Below are positions 51,496 through 61,560 of a DNA stretch of 64,000 nt, one piece after another. The stretch is from Shinisaurus crocodilurus (taxonomy: Eukaryota > Chordata > Lepidosauria > Squamata > Shinisauridae): positions 307,958,834 to 308,022,833 of the forward strand of contig CM037877.1 of NCBI GenBank assembly GCA_021292165.1. The letters are read 5' to 3'. The notes beneath the pieces were generated by a model. It searched no databases and was not told the DNA's origin. It saw only the letters and a list, made by a program, of their open reading frames with translations. Both the position numbers and the translations under genes were made by a program. Within the stretch, counting starts at the first letter, position 1; every line of letters starts with the position of its first letter.

Positions 51496-52464
51496 TTGGC
51501 TATCTCCATTTCTAACCACATAGAAGCATTTCCCGCCCTTATGAGTGAAACTGTAGGGAAATGTGTTCTTCCATACCTTGATTAATATTTGACAGGGCTA
51601 CAAGGGGCCAGAAAAGTTGCTTTGAGGGCTGGATCTGTCTCCACCACCCCACCCCCGACACCTGGCTCTTCCATAAATACGCCACACTTACATCGCAACG
51701 CAGAGATCTGTTGCTGGGCTACAGTCAACCGGCATCCCATCTTGCCACTTTGATTGTGTGGATTGGCATAGATTGCAAGTACTTACTGGAATGCAAACTA
51801 TACTGATCTCTTTTTGGGCTTTCATTAGAGCAAGGATAAATCAGCAAACAAAGCAGCCGGATATGCTGGCCTGTGGAAGCAGGAGGCTGCTTGAGCTCGA
51901 GTCGCAGAGTGGCTGCACAAAAGTTCAGCATCATCCTGCCTCCAGAGCCTGTTTCATGTGTGCGGTAAGAATTGCCCCAATGCGGTGTGGGAAGGAATCT
52001 GTCTTGCATCCTGCCTGGATTGTTGTAAACGTTGGCAATCCAACGGGGAACCGACTGGGAGGAAAAGATAAAACTGATCTCTGCTTACTGGCTGATGAGC
52101 CAACAGGATTTTGGTGCCATTTTGTTTCCTTCCCCGGGGGGAGGAAAAAAAAAGAAAGTCAATTTGCCAGTGTAGATTAAAGAGGATTCAGCTCGATATG
52201 GGATTTGCATGCAGATGAAGAAAAGCCTGATGTACTCCGACATGGGATCTGCTGTGGAAAGGAGACATTATTATTCGCCCGTCATAGTCTCAGGGCTCCA
52301 TTTTCCACCCTGGAGATCCCGTTGCTCTGAAGGCTGTGGCTACGTTCAGCCAGAGTCATTCAAGTTAAGTAAGTGGCCAGTCCTTCAACCCACAATGTTG
52401 AATACAGAGATCTCTGAATACAGAGGACATCCTATATTTGAAGGTGCCCTCTGCTCGAATAACT
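51496..52464. other. Unassigned; possible conserved non-coding DNA
   Basis: 51745-51860 (GTGGATTGGCATAGATTGC, TACTTACTGGAATGCAAAC, AGGATAAATCAGCAAACAAAG) and 52165-52280 (ATGGGATTTGCATGCAGATG) have enhancer-like texture and no repeat match. No domain is seen in the 140-codon frame at 51758-52180. Confidence 0.25.
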
Positions 52465-52615
52465 GTCCAGTCCAGTGTTCTCCAAGCTTGGGTCCCCAGA
52501 TGTTTTTGGCCTACAACTCCCAGCATGCCCCAGCCAGCAGAGCTGGCTGGGGCATGCTGGGAGTTGTAGGCCAAAAACATCTGGGGACCCAAGCTTGGAG
52601 GACACTGGTCCAGTC
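52465..52615. mobile_element. Palindromic hAT-type MITE P9
   Basis: The element is 52473-52607. AAGCTTGG replaces AACCTTGG in both arms, a matched change that keeps the stem paired. A perfect 8-bp duplication GTCCAGTC lies at 52465-52472 and 52608-52615. Confidence 0.92.
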
Positions 52616-52745
52616 CAAGTCTGGTTTTAAGATCAAGAATCATCAGAAGGAAGCGCTGGGCCTTGAAGTACCTGCTGGAGAGCAGACTGAGCGAGCAGGC
52701 ACTCAGGTCACAAGGTTACAGGCTTCCGCACCATGGTAATATGTA

Positions 52746-52907
52746 CTGTATTTCTATTTAAATTATACTCATTATTTCTAAATTTACCTTTATATGTTTA
52801 AAGTAACATATGGAAACATTAAGTAAATTTCTGTCCTCTTTGGTTCTCATTTTTGGCAATGCATTCCCCTTTTCTTTTCTTTTCTTTTCTTTTCTTGGTG
52901 ATGCCTA
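52746..52907 (-). repeat. Unclassified repeat X, copy d, with TTTTC microsatellite
   Basis: The minus strand has GGCATCACCAAGAAAAG, CCAAAGAGGACAGAAATTTAC, AAATTTAGAAATAATGAGTATAA and TTTAAATAGAAATACAG. The TTTTC repeat (about 52868-52896) has expanded inside the copy. Confidence 0.6.
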
Positions 52908-53731
52908 CATCATCCAGAGTTTGGAGTGTGTTGCCATCAATATGCTGATGACACGCAGTTCTATTTCTCCTTTTCATCCTCAGCAGGTGAGGCTGTGGAT
53001 GTGCTAAACCGGTGCCTGGCTGCAATGCAACAATGGACTGGATGAGGGCTAACAAACTGAAGCTCAATCCAGACAAGGCTGAGATGCTGTTAGTGGGTGG
53101 TTCCTCTGACCGGATGGAGGGTGTTCAAACTGTTCTGGATGGGGTTGCACTCCCCTTGAAGGAGCAGGTTTGTAACTTGGGGGGTCATCCTTGAGCCATC
53201 TTTGTCACTTGAGGCTCAAGTGCCCTCAGTGGCACCGAGTGCCTTCCACTGGCTCCAGCTAGTGGCCCAGCTACACCCCTATCCAGACAGGGGTAGCCTG
53301 GTCTCAGTAATCTACACTCTGGTAATCTCAAGGCTAGACTATTGCAATGCACTCTGTGTTGGGCTGCCCTTGAAGACTGTTCGGAAGCTGCAGCTTGTGC
53401 AAAATGCGGCAGCCAGGCTAATAACCAGGACCAGTAGGTCTGAAAACATAACACCAGTTTTGGCCCGCTTGCATTGGCTGCCTATATGCTTCCAAACCCG
53501 ATTCAAAGTGCTGGTCTTAACCTATAAGGCCCTACATGGCTTGGGACCACAATACCTGACAGAACGCCTCTCCCAACCACACTCTACTACGCTCAGCACC
53601 GGGGGCCTTCCTCTGGCTGCCATCTCTGAGGGAGGCTCGGAAGGCAGCGACAAGGGGGAGGGCCTTCTCTGTGGCAGCCCCCCATTTATGGAACAAGCTC
53701 CCCACTGAGGCCCGCCTGGTACCAACTCTAC
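52908..53731 (+). pseudogene. L2-clade reverse transcriptase fragment, frameshifted
   Basis: Motifs appear across frames: GVCCHQYADDTQFYFSF-type text (near 52925-52980), MDWMRANKLKLNPDKAEMLL, VALPLKEQV, LGV-like break, SLEAQVPSVAPSAFHWLQL, ISRLDYCNALCVGLPL, KLQLVQNAAARL, HWLPICFQTRFKVLVLTYKAL and GPQYLTERLSQ. Several frameshifts (near 53030, 53190 and 53600) make it a pseudogene. The 3' UTR is lost or replaced at about 53731 by a MITE remnant. Confidence 0.78.
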
Positions 53732-54462
53732 TATGTTGGGAGTGATGGGAGTTATAGTCCAACCAGGGCCGGCGCTACCGCTAGGCAAACTAGGCGGTTG
53801 CCTAAGGCGCGTGGCTGAAGAGGGCGCGGAAACGCTACGCTCCTCTTTGCTGCCGCTGCGCCGCCCCCACCAGGCCTCCGCCTCCCCACCCTCCTGCCTG
53901 CCGCAGCCGCCGCCACGCCTCCCCCCACCTGCCCGCTCGCTCGCTCGCTGCCGCTGCGCCTCCCCCATCCTCCGCCACTGCGCCTCCCCCCGCCCTCCCG
54001 CTCGCTGCCGCTGCGCCTCCCGCCGCCATCGCCACCCCCCCACCCCCCGTCACCTACCTTCTCCGCGTCGCGTCGCTTCCGGAGCCCCACCCGCGTTGTT
54101 TTGGCGGGAGGAACCAGGGCAACAGGGCTTAAACAGCCCTGTTGCCATGGTTTCCCCGGCAAAAAACAGCGCGGGGGTCCCGTCGCGTCGTGTCACTTCA
54201 GGAGGAGGAGGAGGAGGAGGAGGAGGAGGAGGCAGCAGCCGCAGCCGCAGCAGCAGCAGCAGCCGCCGCCGCCGCCACCGCCGCCGCCGCAGCCAGGGCG
54301 GGGGGGAAGGTAGGTTGGTGGTGGCGGCGCAGGGTTTTTTTTTTTCTGCTTTGGAGAGGGGGGGGTGCTAAATATTTTTTCGCCTGGGGCGCCAAACTGC
54401 CCTGCACCGGTCCTGAGTCCAACACATCTGGAGGTCACCACCAGGTTGGGGAGAGCCGATCT
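53732..54462. mobile_element. Fold-back MITE remnant split by a GC-rich hAT
   Basis: TGTTGGGAGTGATGGGAGTTATAGTCCAAC (53733-53763) and AGTCCAACACATCTGGAGGTC (54416 onward), CCAGGTTGGGGAGAGC are the two halves of a MITE of the common reptile type. The insertion sits at AGTCCAAC, its duplicated target. Confidence 0.65.
53756..54423. mobile_element. GC-rich hAT-type non-autonomous transposon with triplet repeats
   Basis: The element is 53764-54415 (652 bp), CAGGGCCGGCGCTACCGC to CTGCACCGGTCCTG, with a perfect 8-bp duplication AGTCCAAC at 53756-53763 and 54416-54423. Near the left end is GGCAAACTAGGCGGTTGCC, near the right TCGCCTGGGGCGCC. The body is strongly C/G-rich with CCGCTGCGCCTCC reiterations, then GGA units (about 54199-54231) and GCA/GCC units (about 54231-54293). 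The 212-codon and other frames here are low-complexity translations of these repeats, not genes. Confidence 0.9.
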
Positions 54463-55087
54463 ACCCCATCCTGTTTCCCACAGTGCCCAACCAGATGCCT
54501 TTGGGAAGAAGCTCACCAGTGGGGCTTGAAGGCAACAGCCCTACCAAGAGCTTACTTGTTAGCAACTGATAATCAGTAGCATGTTGCCTTTGAACATGGA
54601 AGACTGATTCAGCCATCATGAATGATAATGTGTGTCATGTGAAGAGGCCCCTTCTTTTGCTTGCCCTGAATCTTTGCCTTCTTTCTGTCCTGCTGTGGGC
54701 TGTGCAGAAACCCGCGGGGCTCAGGAGACAAGGCAGAGCAGAAGCTGCAGCACCCAGGAGAGCTCCTAGTGAGCAACTTGCCCCACCAACAAGGTCTGAG
54801 AACCAAACTGAAGCCTTTTATTATGCTACAGTCGTAGGCTCCACCCCTTCCTACAAAATGGAAGCCTTGAAGGGACAGGCCTCTGGCCTGTAGCCTAGCA
54901 CTTCTCTGTCTCTCCAAGAGCTCATGCTTGGCGCGCTGCCTGCATTGGCACATCAGCTCCATGGAACGTGGGGTTCTTGTGGAACGGGGTGCTGGCCCAG
55001 TGCTGGAGTAGGCTTGAGGGTCTCAGGCTTGGAGGTCTCTGGTTGCTTGGACTCAGGGGTCTTGTTGGGTCTGTGACCGCACCATAA
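54463..55087. other. Unassigned sequence
   Basis: The 91-codon plus-strand frame at 54618-54893 begins NVCHVKRPLLLLALNLCLLS with a hydrophobic stretch like a signal or membrane segment. It lacks any family similarity I know and has no splice context. I do not call it a gene. Confidence 0.3.
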
Positions 55088-55088
55088 A

Positions 55089-55126
<38 letters not shown>
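55088..55126. repeat. GATT tetranucleotide microsatellite
   Basis: Nearly perfect tandem GATT units over about 38 bases. Confidence 0.95.
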
Positions 55127-56185
55127 GCTCAGGGGTCTCTGGCAGTGGTGCTTGGACCTGGAGTTTCCTCTGTTGGCACCACTGGTTCTTCAGTCTCAGA
55201 GTTCATGTCACTGCTGGATTCTTGGGTCATGACACTTCCTCCCATACATCCTTACACCCATTGTCACCTGATTTCCCCAGAACAGATCTGGTTGTTGTCT
55301 ACATCAGCAGTGCTTCCAAGGAAAAGTGGTGGGTGGGATTCTTTGGGAAGGAGGGCATGGGTGTGCTTGTGTCAAGGTCAACTTCCTTCCAGATGAGGGA
55401 TATTTACCTCATGAAAGGGGAATAATGACTCCTTGGGATGTGAGGGATTGTGAACGAAGAAGGGGATTTGGCCACGGGGAAGGGGAGAAAGGGAGGATGA
55501 GGGCAAGAGTGTTGCTGCTGCGGTGGATGGGGAAGGAGACAGAGCACAGGGGGGGGAGGAGTCGCGACTCGAGGCGCCGCTGACAGAAGAGGCAATTAAG
55601 ATCCAAAGAAACAAGAAAGCGAGAAGCTACGAGGTAACTGAGTAGAAAATTAAAATTATTCAGCTACAGAAAATGCATATAATGACTTAAAGACAGGCAG
55701 ACCTGCAGAAGGGAATTTGGAGCGGTAGCTGCCAGTGCAGGTGTGGGGGGGGGGTCTCATGAATGTGCGGGAAGAGGAAGAAAAATGGATCAGGGAGACA
55801 GTGAGATGGGGCTGAGAGGTATCTCCCGAGCTACTGAGATGTCAGCTTTGCTCATTGTCAAAGAGGGAAGAAAATGAACCCCATGAAACCAGAAGGAGTG
55901 GAGTCGTGCGGTGATTTTGTCTGAATAATAGAAAACCAACAGACTTTATAAGAGCTTGGAATGAGAGCAGGAGGGCTATCGCAGCAGCAGGATCTGCCCT
56001 TGATCGACATGTGCTCACTTCAATGTCTGACGTGACTCATTGTGCAATAATGCAGGTAGGTGACCGGGACCCGCCGGGGCTCAGAGGAGGCCCAGATGGG
56101 GCCTCTAGAAGCCATGACACCAGTCACAGTCTACTGTGCCTCTTTGGATGGAGATCAAACTCTCTGCAAGAACATATTATTTTGT
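55127..56185. other. Unassigned sequence
   Basis: No gene or named repeat. A G run lies at 55746. The short frames overlap on both strands and show no domain. Confidence 0.35.
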
Positions 56186-56433
56186 ATTCATTTATTTATT
56201 ATTTACATTTATGCCCCACCTTTTTTTTCCTGCAAGGAGCCCAAAGCGGCTTACATAATCCTCCTCCTCCTCCTCTCCATTTTATCCTCACAACAACCCT
56301 GTGAGGTAGGTTAGGCTGAGAGTCAGTGACTGGCCCAAAGTCACCCAGTGAGTTTCATGGCCGAGCGGGGAATAGAACCCGGATCTCCCGGATCCCGGTC
56401 CAACACTCTCACCACTATGCCATGATGGCTCTC
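56186..56433 (-). mobile_element. tRNA-derived SINE, antisense, near full length
   Basis: On the minus strand: GAGAGCCATCATGGCATAGTGG (A box within), B box GGTTCTATTCC at 56369-56379, TGGGTGACTTTGGGCCAGTC, CTCAGCCTAACCTACCTCAC, GGGTTGTTGTGAGGATAAAATGG, a GGA-expanded segment, GTAAGCCGCTTTGGGCTCC and a TAAATAAATGAAT tail. Same family as 60925-61170. Confidence 0.88.
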
Positions 56434-56608
56434 AATCTGGAAGGCTGGAAAAGAAACAGCAGGCCTCTAAGTCCAAGTGCACCCAATGATGACACCATTG
56501 GGTGTGCAACGTGGCCCGAAGGACTTGGGAGTGGGTCTGTTTTTGAGCCCATTTCATCAGTCTGATAATTTCAATCAGAGGTCCCAAACCATTGGACTCT
56601 CTTCCTGG

Positions 56609-56641
56609 AATACAGCACACACACACACACACACACACACA
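56609..56641. repeat. CA microsatellite
   Basis: About 16 CA units. Confidence 0.95.
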
Positions 56642-56863
56642 GCTTAACTAGAGTTCACCAGCGAGTTTTATCTTTTGTGTGTGTGGGCAAGAAAGGATGC
56701 TAATATCTTTGTTAGCTCCATGGGGGGGGGGGCAACAAACTCTTTGCGACGAGAAGCTGTACACAGCAAAGGATTGTTGTCCCTGCCTTTGTTTGTGGAG
56801 ACACGATAAAAAAAAAAGCATTGCATGTGAGAAATGGAGCCGTGCGGATTGCCAGGATTCAAA

Positions 56864-56997
56864 GGGTAAGATCCCACATAAGTCTTACTTAGAGTAGCCC
56901 CACTGAAATGACTAGGACTTAAGTTAGTCATGACCAACTTAAGTCCTATTCACTTCAATGGGGCTACTCTAAGTAGGACTTATGTGGGATTTTACCC
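56864..56997. mobile_element. Palindromic MITE with GGGTAA termini
   Basis: The left arm (GGGTAAGATCCCACATAAGTC, TTACTTAGAGTAGCCCCACTG, ACTAGGACTTAAGTTAG) is the complement of the right arm (AACTTAAGTCCTATT, CAATGGGGCTACTCTAAG, GACTTATGTGGGATTTTACCC) around a TCATGACC centre. The flanks are AAA on both sides. It is 134 bp and non-coding. The family also contributes older pieces near 25510-25586. Confidence 0.8.
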
Positions 56998-57319
56998 AAA
57001 AGGGTTAGTTTCTTCCATTGTCCTAAGTTCCAGGCCTGAATTATATGTTTGATCCCCCTTTGGCTGTAAAATCCATGCTTTGGATCCAGCTGAGAGTATA
57101 TTTCCATGGCAAATGGAAACTGTGCCACCAGAATCTGCCCTTGTAATTTGCTGAGCCAATTATGGGCTATTAAATTCACCCAAACGCCCAGATCCTGCCT
57201 AAGACCCAAGCCAAGCCAAGCCTCTTAGCAGTGCTCTCCATTAGCTCAGCTCAGATGCCAAGTGTCTCTGGAACGATGCTCTTCCTTCGTGGCTGCTCCT
57301 CACTTTTGAAACTGCCTTC

Positions 57320-57456
57320 CTCTGGAGCAGCCTCCCCCGATGTGGCGCTCTCCAGATGTGTTAGACTACAGCTCCCATCATCTCACCCCATGGAGATGAT
57401 GGGAGGAGTAGTCCAACACATCTGGAGAGTAACATGTGAGGAAGGCTGCCCTAGGG
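57320..57456. mobile_element. Palindromic hAT-like MITE, CTCTCCAGATGTG arms
   Basis: The element is 57328-57448. CAGCCTCCCCCGATGTGGC and ACATGTGAGGAAGGCTG are partly complementary ends. The inner arms CTCTCCAGATGTGTTAGACTAC / GTAGTCCAACACATCTGGAGAG are nearly perfect. The flanks CTCTGGAG and CCCTAGGG agree at five of eight positions. Confidence 0.7.
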
Positions 57457-58509
57457 GCTCATAAACAGCCTATCAAGAAATGCACTGGAAAGGGAAAGGG
57501 AACTGGGCAAGATGATGGAATTATCATTTTCCTTGACATATTTCCCCTAACTCTCCAAATGCAGAAAGTGACTTTCTGGTCCATAATGGATCCCTTTGCC
57601 CCGAGCAACTTTAATTGACAGATTGGCTTCCCGCACTTGCCCGGGGCACCAGCTTATCCCCTGGCAGTTGTTTGTCTCACTCTCTGCTGTTCACCACGGA
57701 CCTGTTATTTAGAGCAGCGGGAGCCCAGCCTGGCAGTCCAGAAAGGAGATCACAAAGGTGACTCATCCTGAACCTTTCAGCATTTGCTCAGCAAACTCGG
57801 ATTTCTTAATCTTGCTGCATGTGCCGAGGTAGGTACAAGGTTTTAAGGGGCTGGTGGTAGCTAACTGCTGGCCTGTTGGTGGAGTCTGTAGTGAAATGGC
57901 GTAGCAGTTTGCATGTAGCCAGGGCAGAAGGCCGAGTTTGGTCCATGGCTTGGGAGAAGAGCTTCAGAGGGCTTGAGTGGCATGCTGTTTGCTTTGGGGG
58001 GAACTGATGCTGCTCTTTAGAACTAGCCCGGTCAGTCTCAGCGTCTGTGTCTGTTTCTGCTCCTGCACACCCTGGGTTGAACCAAACATGATGTCACATA
58101 GACCTGTGAAGTGTCTCCCAATAGTTCTGTTTGTTTGCTTGCTTACTTGAATGCAGCTGCAGCTTCTCTGAATTTGATCATAACAGAGATGGATGGGAAA
58201 GGGTGTTCGATCCATTCCCTGAGGGCTGCTTGTCACTTCTACATAGCTCCCATCTGCTTTTCTCTCTGCCGGGGAAAGAAAATACATGGAATGGATCCAG
58301 CGTCTTCTCTCCTGTGGGGAGAAACCCAGCTTGAAGAGTGCAACTACGGCTGGAGGAATGGCCTCAGGACCACTCCTGGCTCTGCTCAAATTAGGCGCCT
58401 CCCCCGCCCCGCCCCATGGCCACTCTAAAGTTAAAATAAAAGTGGGAGAAACTTCACCGGCCTCGAGCTTAGTTTGGCCCATCGTGAGCAGCAGGAGGAT
58501 TGCCCAGCA
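57457..58509. other. Unassigned; possible conserved non-coding DNA
   Basis: 57540-57730 (AAAGTGACTTTCTGGTCCATAATGG, CAACTTTAATTGACAGATTGG) has enhancer-like texture. The 308-codon minus-strand frame at 57964-58890 crosses into the adjacent transposon and has no domain. It is not accepted as a gene. Confidence 0.3.
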
Positions 58510-59130
58510 CCAGGCAGCAGGGATGGGGACTCGGACTGGAGGACTCAACTCGTGAGTCGGACTGAGTCCCCCCTCTGACTCGACTCGGACTCGAGTCCCA
58601 ATGTTTTTAATGGGACTCGAGACTCGACTCGGGACTCGAGACCAAGGACTCGTCAACATCCCTGCTTGATGCCACCTGCAGGTGCTGCCTGGACCCAGTT
58701 GCAGTAACAATCCAAGTTTATTTTTTAAAATCATTTTCCTAATGCAACCTTTCAGACATTTTGGGTTTGGCTGCCTCTGCCTGCCTGCTTTGGGGTTCCC
58801 TGCCTCCTCTGCCTGCCTGGTCTTGTTGGGTTTGTCTGCCTGGTCTGTTCTTGTCAAAATCAGTGGCAGAGTTTTGAGATAAAAAGGCACACTTGTGCCT
58901 AGAATTTATTTAAGCCACACATCTGAAGTAGCCTTATTTTGTTGGGGAAGAACCCCATTGATTTTAATAGGGACTTGTGGAGTCAGCTTTGGGAGTGACT
59001 CGGGACTCGGGACTCGTGAGTCACCATTTTGGACCAAGGACTTGGACTCGGACTCGAGACTCGGGTCCAAAGACTCGTGACTCGACTCGTGACTCGAGAC
59101 CAAGGACTCTTCAACATCCCTGCCAGGCAG
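58510..59130 (+). mobile_element. GACTCG-repeat hAT-type non-autonomous transposon, copy 3
   Basis: The element is 58518-59122 (605 bp), CAGGGATGGGGACTCGG to CTCTTCAACATCCCTG, with a perfect 8-bp duplication CCAGGCAG at 58510-58517 and 59123-59130. The left arm 58518-58664 carries about a dozen GACTC/GAGTC pentamers and ends in its own GTCAACATCCCTG, identical to an element terminus except one base. The right arm holds a second array. The middle is shared with copies 1 and 2. No transposase is encoded. Confidence 0.92.
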
Positions 59131-59715
59131 ACCCTGCTAGTTCTCACAGCAGCATCATTCCACGAAAACAAACTGCTTGCCCTTGGAGCATCACTGCAGC
59201 TCTCTCACTTGTCAGTGAAGCTCAGCTTTCTTTCACGTGTGTCTTGCTTCACATTTGCAGTACTTGTTTGCTTGCTTAATTACTTATTATACCTAGTAAT
59301 GTTGCTCTCCGAGCGACTCACAGCATAAAATGATAGAATGCCATTAAAATACGATCTCATAAAATAACAGTTTGTAGCGTGATGTTTCTCCCCCAGCAGA
59401 CAGGACAGAAGCAGACAGGCAGGTAACTAAAACACAGCACAGAAACTTCTAGTTTGTCCCCAAGCATTTCTGTAAACAAATAGATGTTGCGCCTCACACC
59501 ATAAGCCTCCAGCACTCTCTCACCACAAGGAAGCCAACCATGTAAAAAGCTTACCATGAAACTTCCTATTGCTCAGGAGGGTGCTGAGTGTGAAACTATC
59601 TACATTTGGGCATGCATGTGTGTATGTGTGTGTCTAGCACATTCAATATGCTGGAGTATACTCCCTCCGTCCAAAATGTGTTTCAGTTCTGCGTCCATCT
59701 CTCTGTGTATCGATG
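59131..59715. other. Unassigned sequence
   Basis: No gene or named repeat recognised. Confidence 0.35.
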
Positions 59716-60125
59716 TAACCTATCTCAAGGAGCGTCTCCAGCAACACCAAGAGGGTCGCTCAACAAGATCTGCCACAGACGGCCTTCTCCTTGTCCCTTC
59801 AGCCAGAGCAGCTAGACTGGTCGGGACGAGGAAGAGGGCCTTCTCTGTGGCAGCCCCCGTACTATGGAACTCTCTCCCAAGTGACCTCCGCCATGCCCCC
59901 TCTCTGCTGAGCTTCCGCCGCTCATTAAAAACTTGGTTATTCAGGCGGGAATATGGGGTGGGCTAAGATTTTAAAATTTTATACTGTTTTAATGTATTTT
60001 AATGGAGAAAAATGTTTTAATGTATTTTGTTCTGTTTTATTTTCTGTACATCGCCCAGGGTGGCCGGTTTGCCGGCCAGATGGGCGATAGATAAATGCAA
60101 ATAATAAATAATAAATAAATAACCT
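59716..60125 (+). mobile_element. L2 LINE 3' end, same subfamily as 3.6 kb copy
   Basis: The L2 part is 59722-60119. It encodes LKERLQQHQEGRSTRSATDG, LLLVPSARAARLVGTRKRAF, SVAAPVLWNSLPSDLRHAPS, LLSFRRSLKTWLFRREYGVG and a stop at 59964-59966, without a break. The UTR has TACATCGCCCAGGGTGGCC, CAGATGGGCGATAGATAAAT and an AATAAAT tail. TAACCT at 59716-59721 and 60120-60125 may be a short target duplication. This copy shows how the L2 at 3.6 kb reads without its L1. Confidence 0.88.
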
Positions 60126-60693
60126 GAACAGGGAAAAGAAAAAGAAGGAGATGATGAAGGAGAAGTATTGGGGCATTGTGAATTCAAAAGAGAGCAGGTC
60201 AGCTGATACCGGCTGGTGTGCGTAAGACCTTGCAAAGATGGATAGCATTGTACTTTTAATTTGCACAGTGGCATAAGACAAACAGATGAGGTTTCAGAGC
60301 AACGCATCCAATTAATCAGGGCTTTGACAGCTGTGAAGCTGAACGTAATTCACCTGACAGGCCAAAAAGGGTAATAATTACACTTAGATGGTGCATGGCC
60401 CTCACCCGCACTCCCGGTCCTGGAAGACTCCGGAACGGCAACCCTGGATATCATTCATTACACTCATTCGTTCCAAACAACCTCGCCAGTTGGGGAGCAG
60501 GGAAGGGAGTGAAACATGACAATGTGCTTGGCACAGGATTTGACTCCAGCAGGCAATGAGATGGAGATGGCCCCTAGGAATTCTGCCACGATACTCAGAC
60601 CCTGTCCTGGCTCCTAACAATGGAAACCGGTGGCACCCCATAAAGGATGACATTGGATGGCATTGCAGGTCCAAACAGTTAGGTTTAGTTAGG
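60126..60693. other. Unassigned; possible conserved non-coding DNA
   Basis: 60290-60500 (AGCTGTGAAGCTGAACGTAATT, AAAGGGTAATAATTACACTTAG, ATTCATTACACTCATTCG) looks like a conserved non-coding element. No coding evidence. Confidence 0.25.
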
Positions 60694-60747
60694 TCCATGG
60701 AATTGCCTTATACCGAGTCAGATAGCTGGTCCATCTTGCTCAGTATT

Positions 60748-60922
60748 GTAAACACCAGTGTTCTCCAGATGGACTAAAGCAGTGTTCTCCAACCTTGGGT
60801 CCCCAGATGTTTTTGGCCTACAACTCCCAGCATGCCCCAGCCAGCATAGCTGGCTGGGGCATGCTGGGAGTTGTAGACCAAAAACATCTGGGGACCCAAG
60901 GTTGGAGAACACTGGTATACAC
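60748..60922. mobile_element. Palindromic hAT-type MITE P10 with duplicated left terminus
   Basis: The core is 60780-60914. The left flank contains a further CAGTGTTCTCCAGATGGACTAAAG (60756-60779), so the terminus is present twice. The duplication GTAAACAC (60748-60755) / GTATACAC (60915-60922), seven of eight identical, flanks the longer version. Confidence 0.85.
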
Positions 60923-60924
60923 AA

Positions 60925-61170
60925 TGAGAGCCAGTGTGGCGTAGTGGTAGGAGTGTTGGATTGGGACTTGGGAGACCCGGGTTCGAGTCCCCACTTAGCC
61001 ATGGAGCTCACTGGGTGACTTTGGGCCAGTCACTGACTCTCAGCCTAACCTACCTCGCAGGGTTGCTGTGAGGATAAAATGGAGAGAAGGAGGGTTATGT
61101 AATGTAAGCCGCCTTGGGTTCCTTGCAGGGAAAAAGGCGGGATATAAATATAATAAATAAATACATAAAT
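60925..61170 (+). mobile_element. tRNA-derived SINE, full length
   Basis: The RNA polymerase III A box TGGCGTAGTGG is at 60937-60947 and the B box GGTTCGAGTCC at 60980-60990. The body CTCACTGGGTGACTTTGGGC, TCAGCCTAACCTACCTCGC, GGGTTGCTGTGAGGATAAAATGG, GTAAGCCGCCTTGGGTTCC follows, then an AAATAAATA tail. The body has a MIR/L2-like middle. It is not a functional tRNA gene: there is no cloverleaf beyond the promoter boxes. Confidence 0.9.
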
Positions 61171-61222
61171 ATTACCCTAGGTAGGATTTTAGGCAGGAGT
61201 TTCCCAGCCCTACCTGGAGATA

Positions 61223-61560
61223 AGGATGGGTGAGAAGAATTTCATTTGATTCATTTTTCTGTTAAGAATTTGCCAAGATTGGCAAAGTTCTTCATGTTTG
61301 TGGTGCTGAGTTAGGATTGCCAGCCCTTCTTTTTCTGCCAAGCTCCTCCTCTTTAACAACTACATGGCAGGCAGGCACAACAGGATCGTCTCCATGCTGG
61401 AGGTTTGGCTGCCCCTGCCAAATTTGGCTGTTGTAGATTGGTGAGAATTTGTTCGGTTTGTTTTTGATAAGAGCTTACCCAAATTTCTTCATAAATGGAT
61501 GGAAAGAACTCAAAATTCAAACGTGGGGGAGTGTGAAACTGAAACATGTGTCCATTCCTA
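61223..61560. mobile_element. hAT-like element (AAGGATGGGTGAG family)
   Basis: AAGGATGGGTGAGAAGAATTTC and GTGTCCATTCCTAC are rough inverted ends. The body has AATTTGCCAAGATTGGCAAAG and AATTTCTTCATAAATGGATGG. It matches the order seen at 62760-63235 and 17252-17507. No clear 8-bp duplication. Confidence 0.5.

Noticed and set aside
53733..54371. 212-codon frame and overlapping 136-173-codon frames
   Set aside because: They translate the GC-rich triplet and CCGCTGCGCC repeats inside a hAT element. Long frames on both strands are expected from such composition.
54618..54893. 91-codon frame beginning with a hydrophobic stretch
   Set aside because: It could mimic a signal peptide, but nothing else in it resembles a known protein and no exon structure is visible.
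57964..58890. 308-codon minus-strand frame
   Set aside because: It runs through unassigned DNA into the GACTCG transposon, has no domain and contains the repeat-derived SRVPSRVSS stretch.
60937..60990. Possible tRNA gene (A and B boxes)
   Set aside because: The boxes are good, but the flanking sequence is a SINE body and no cloverleaf can be formed.
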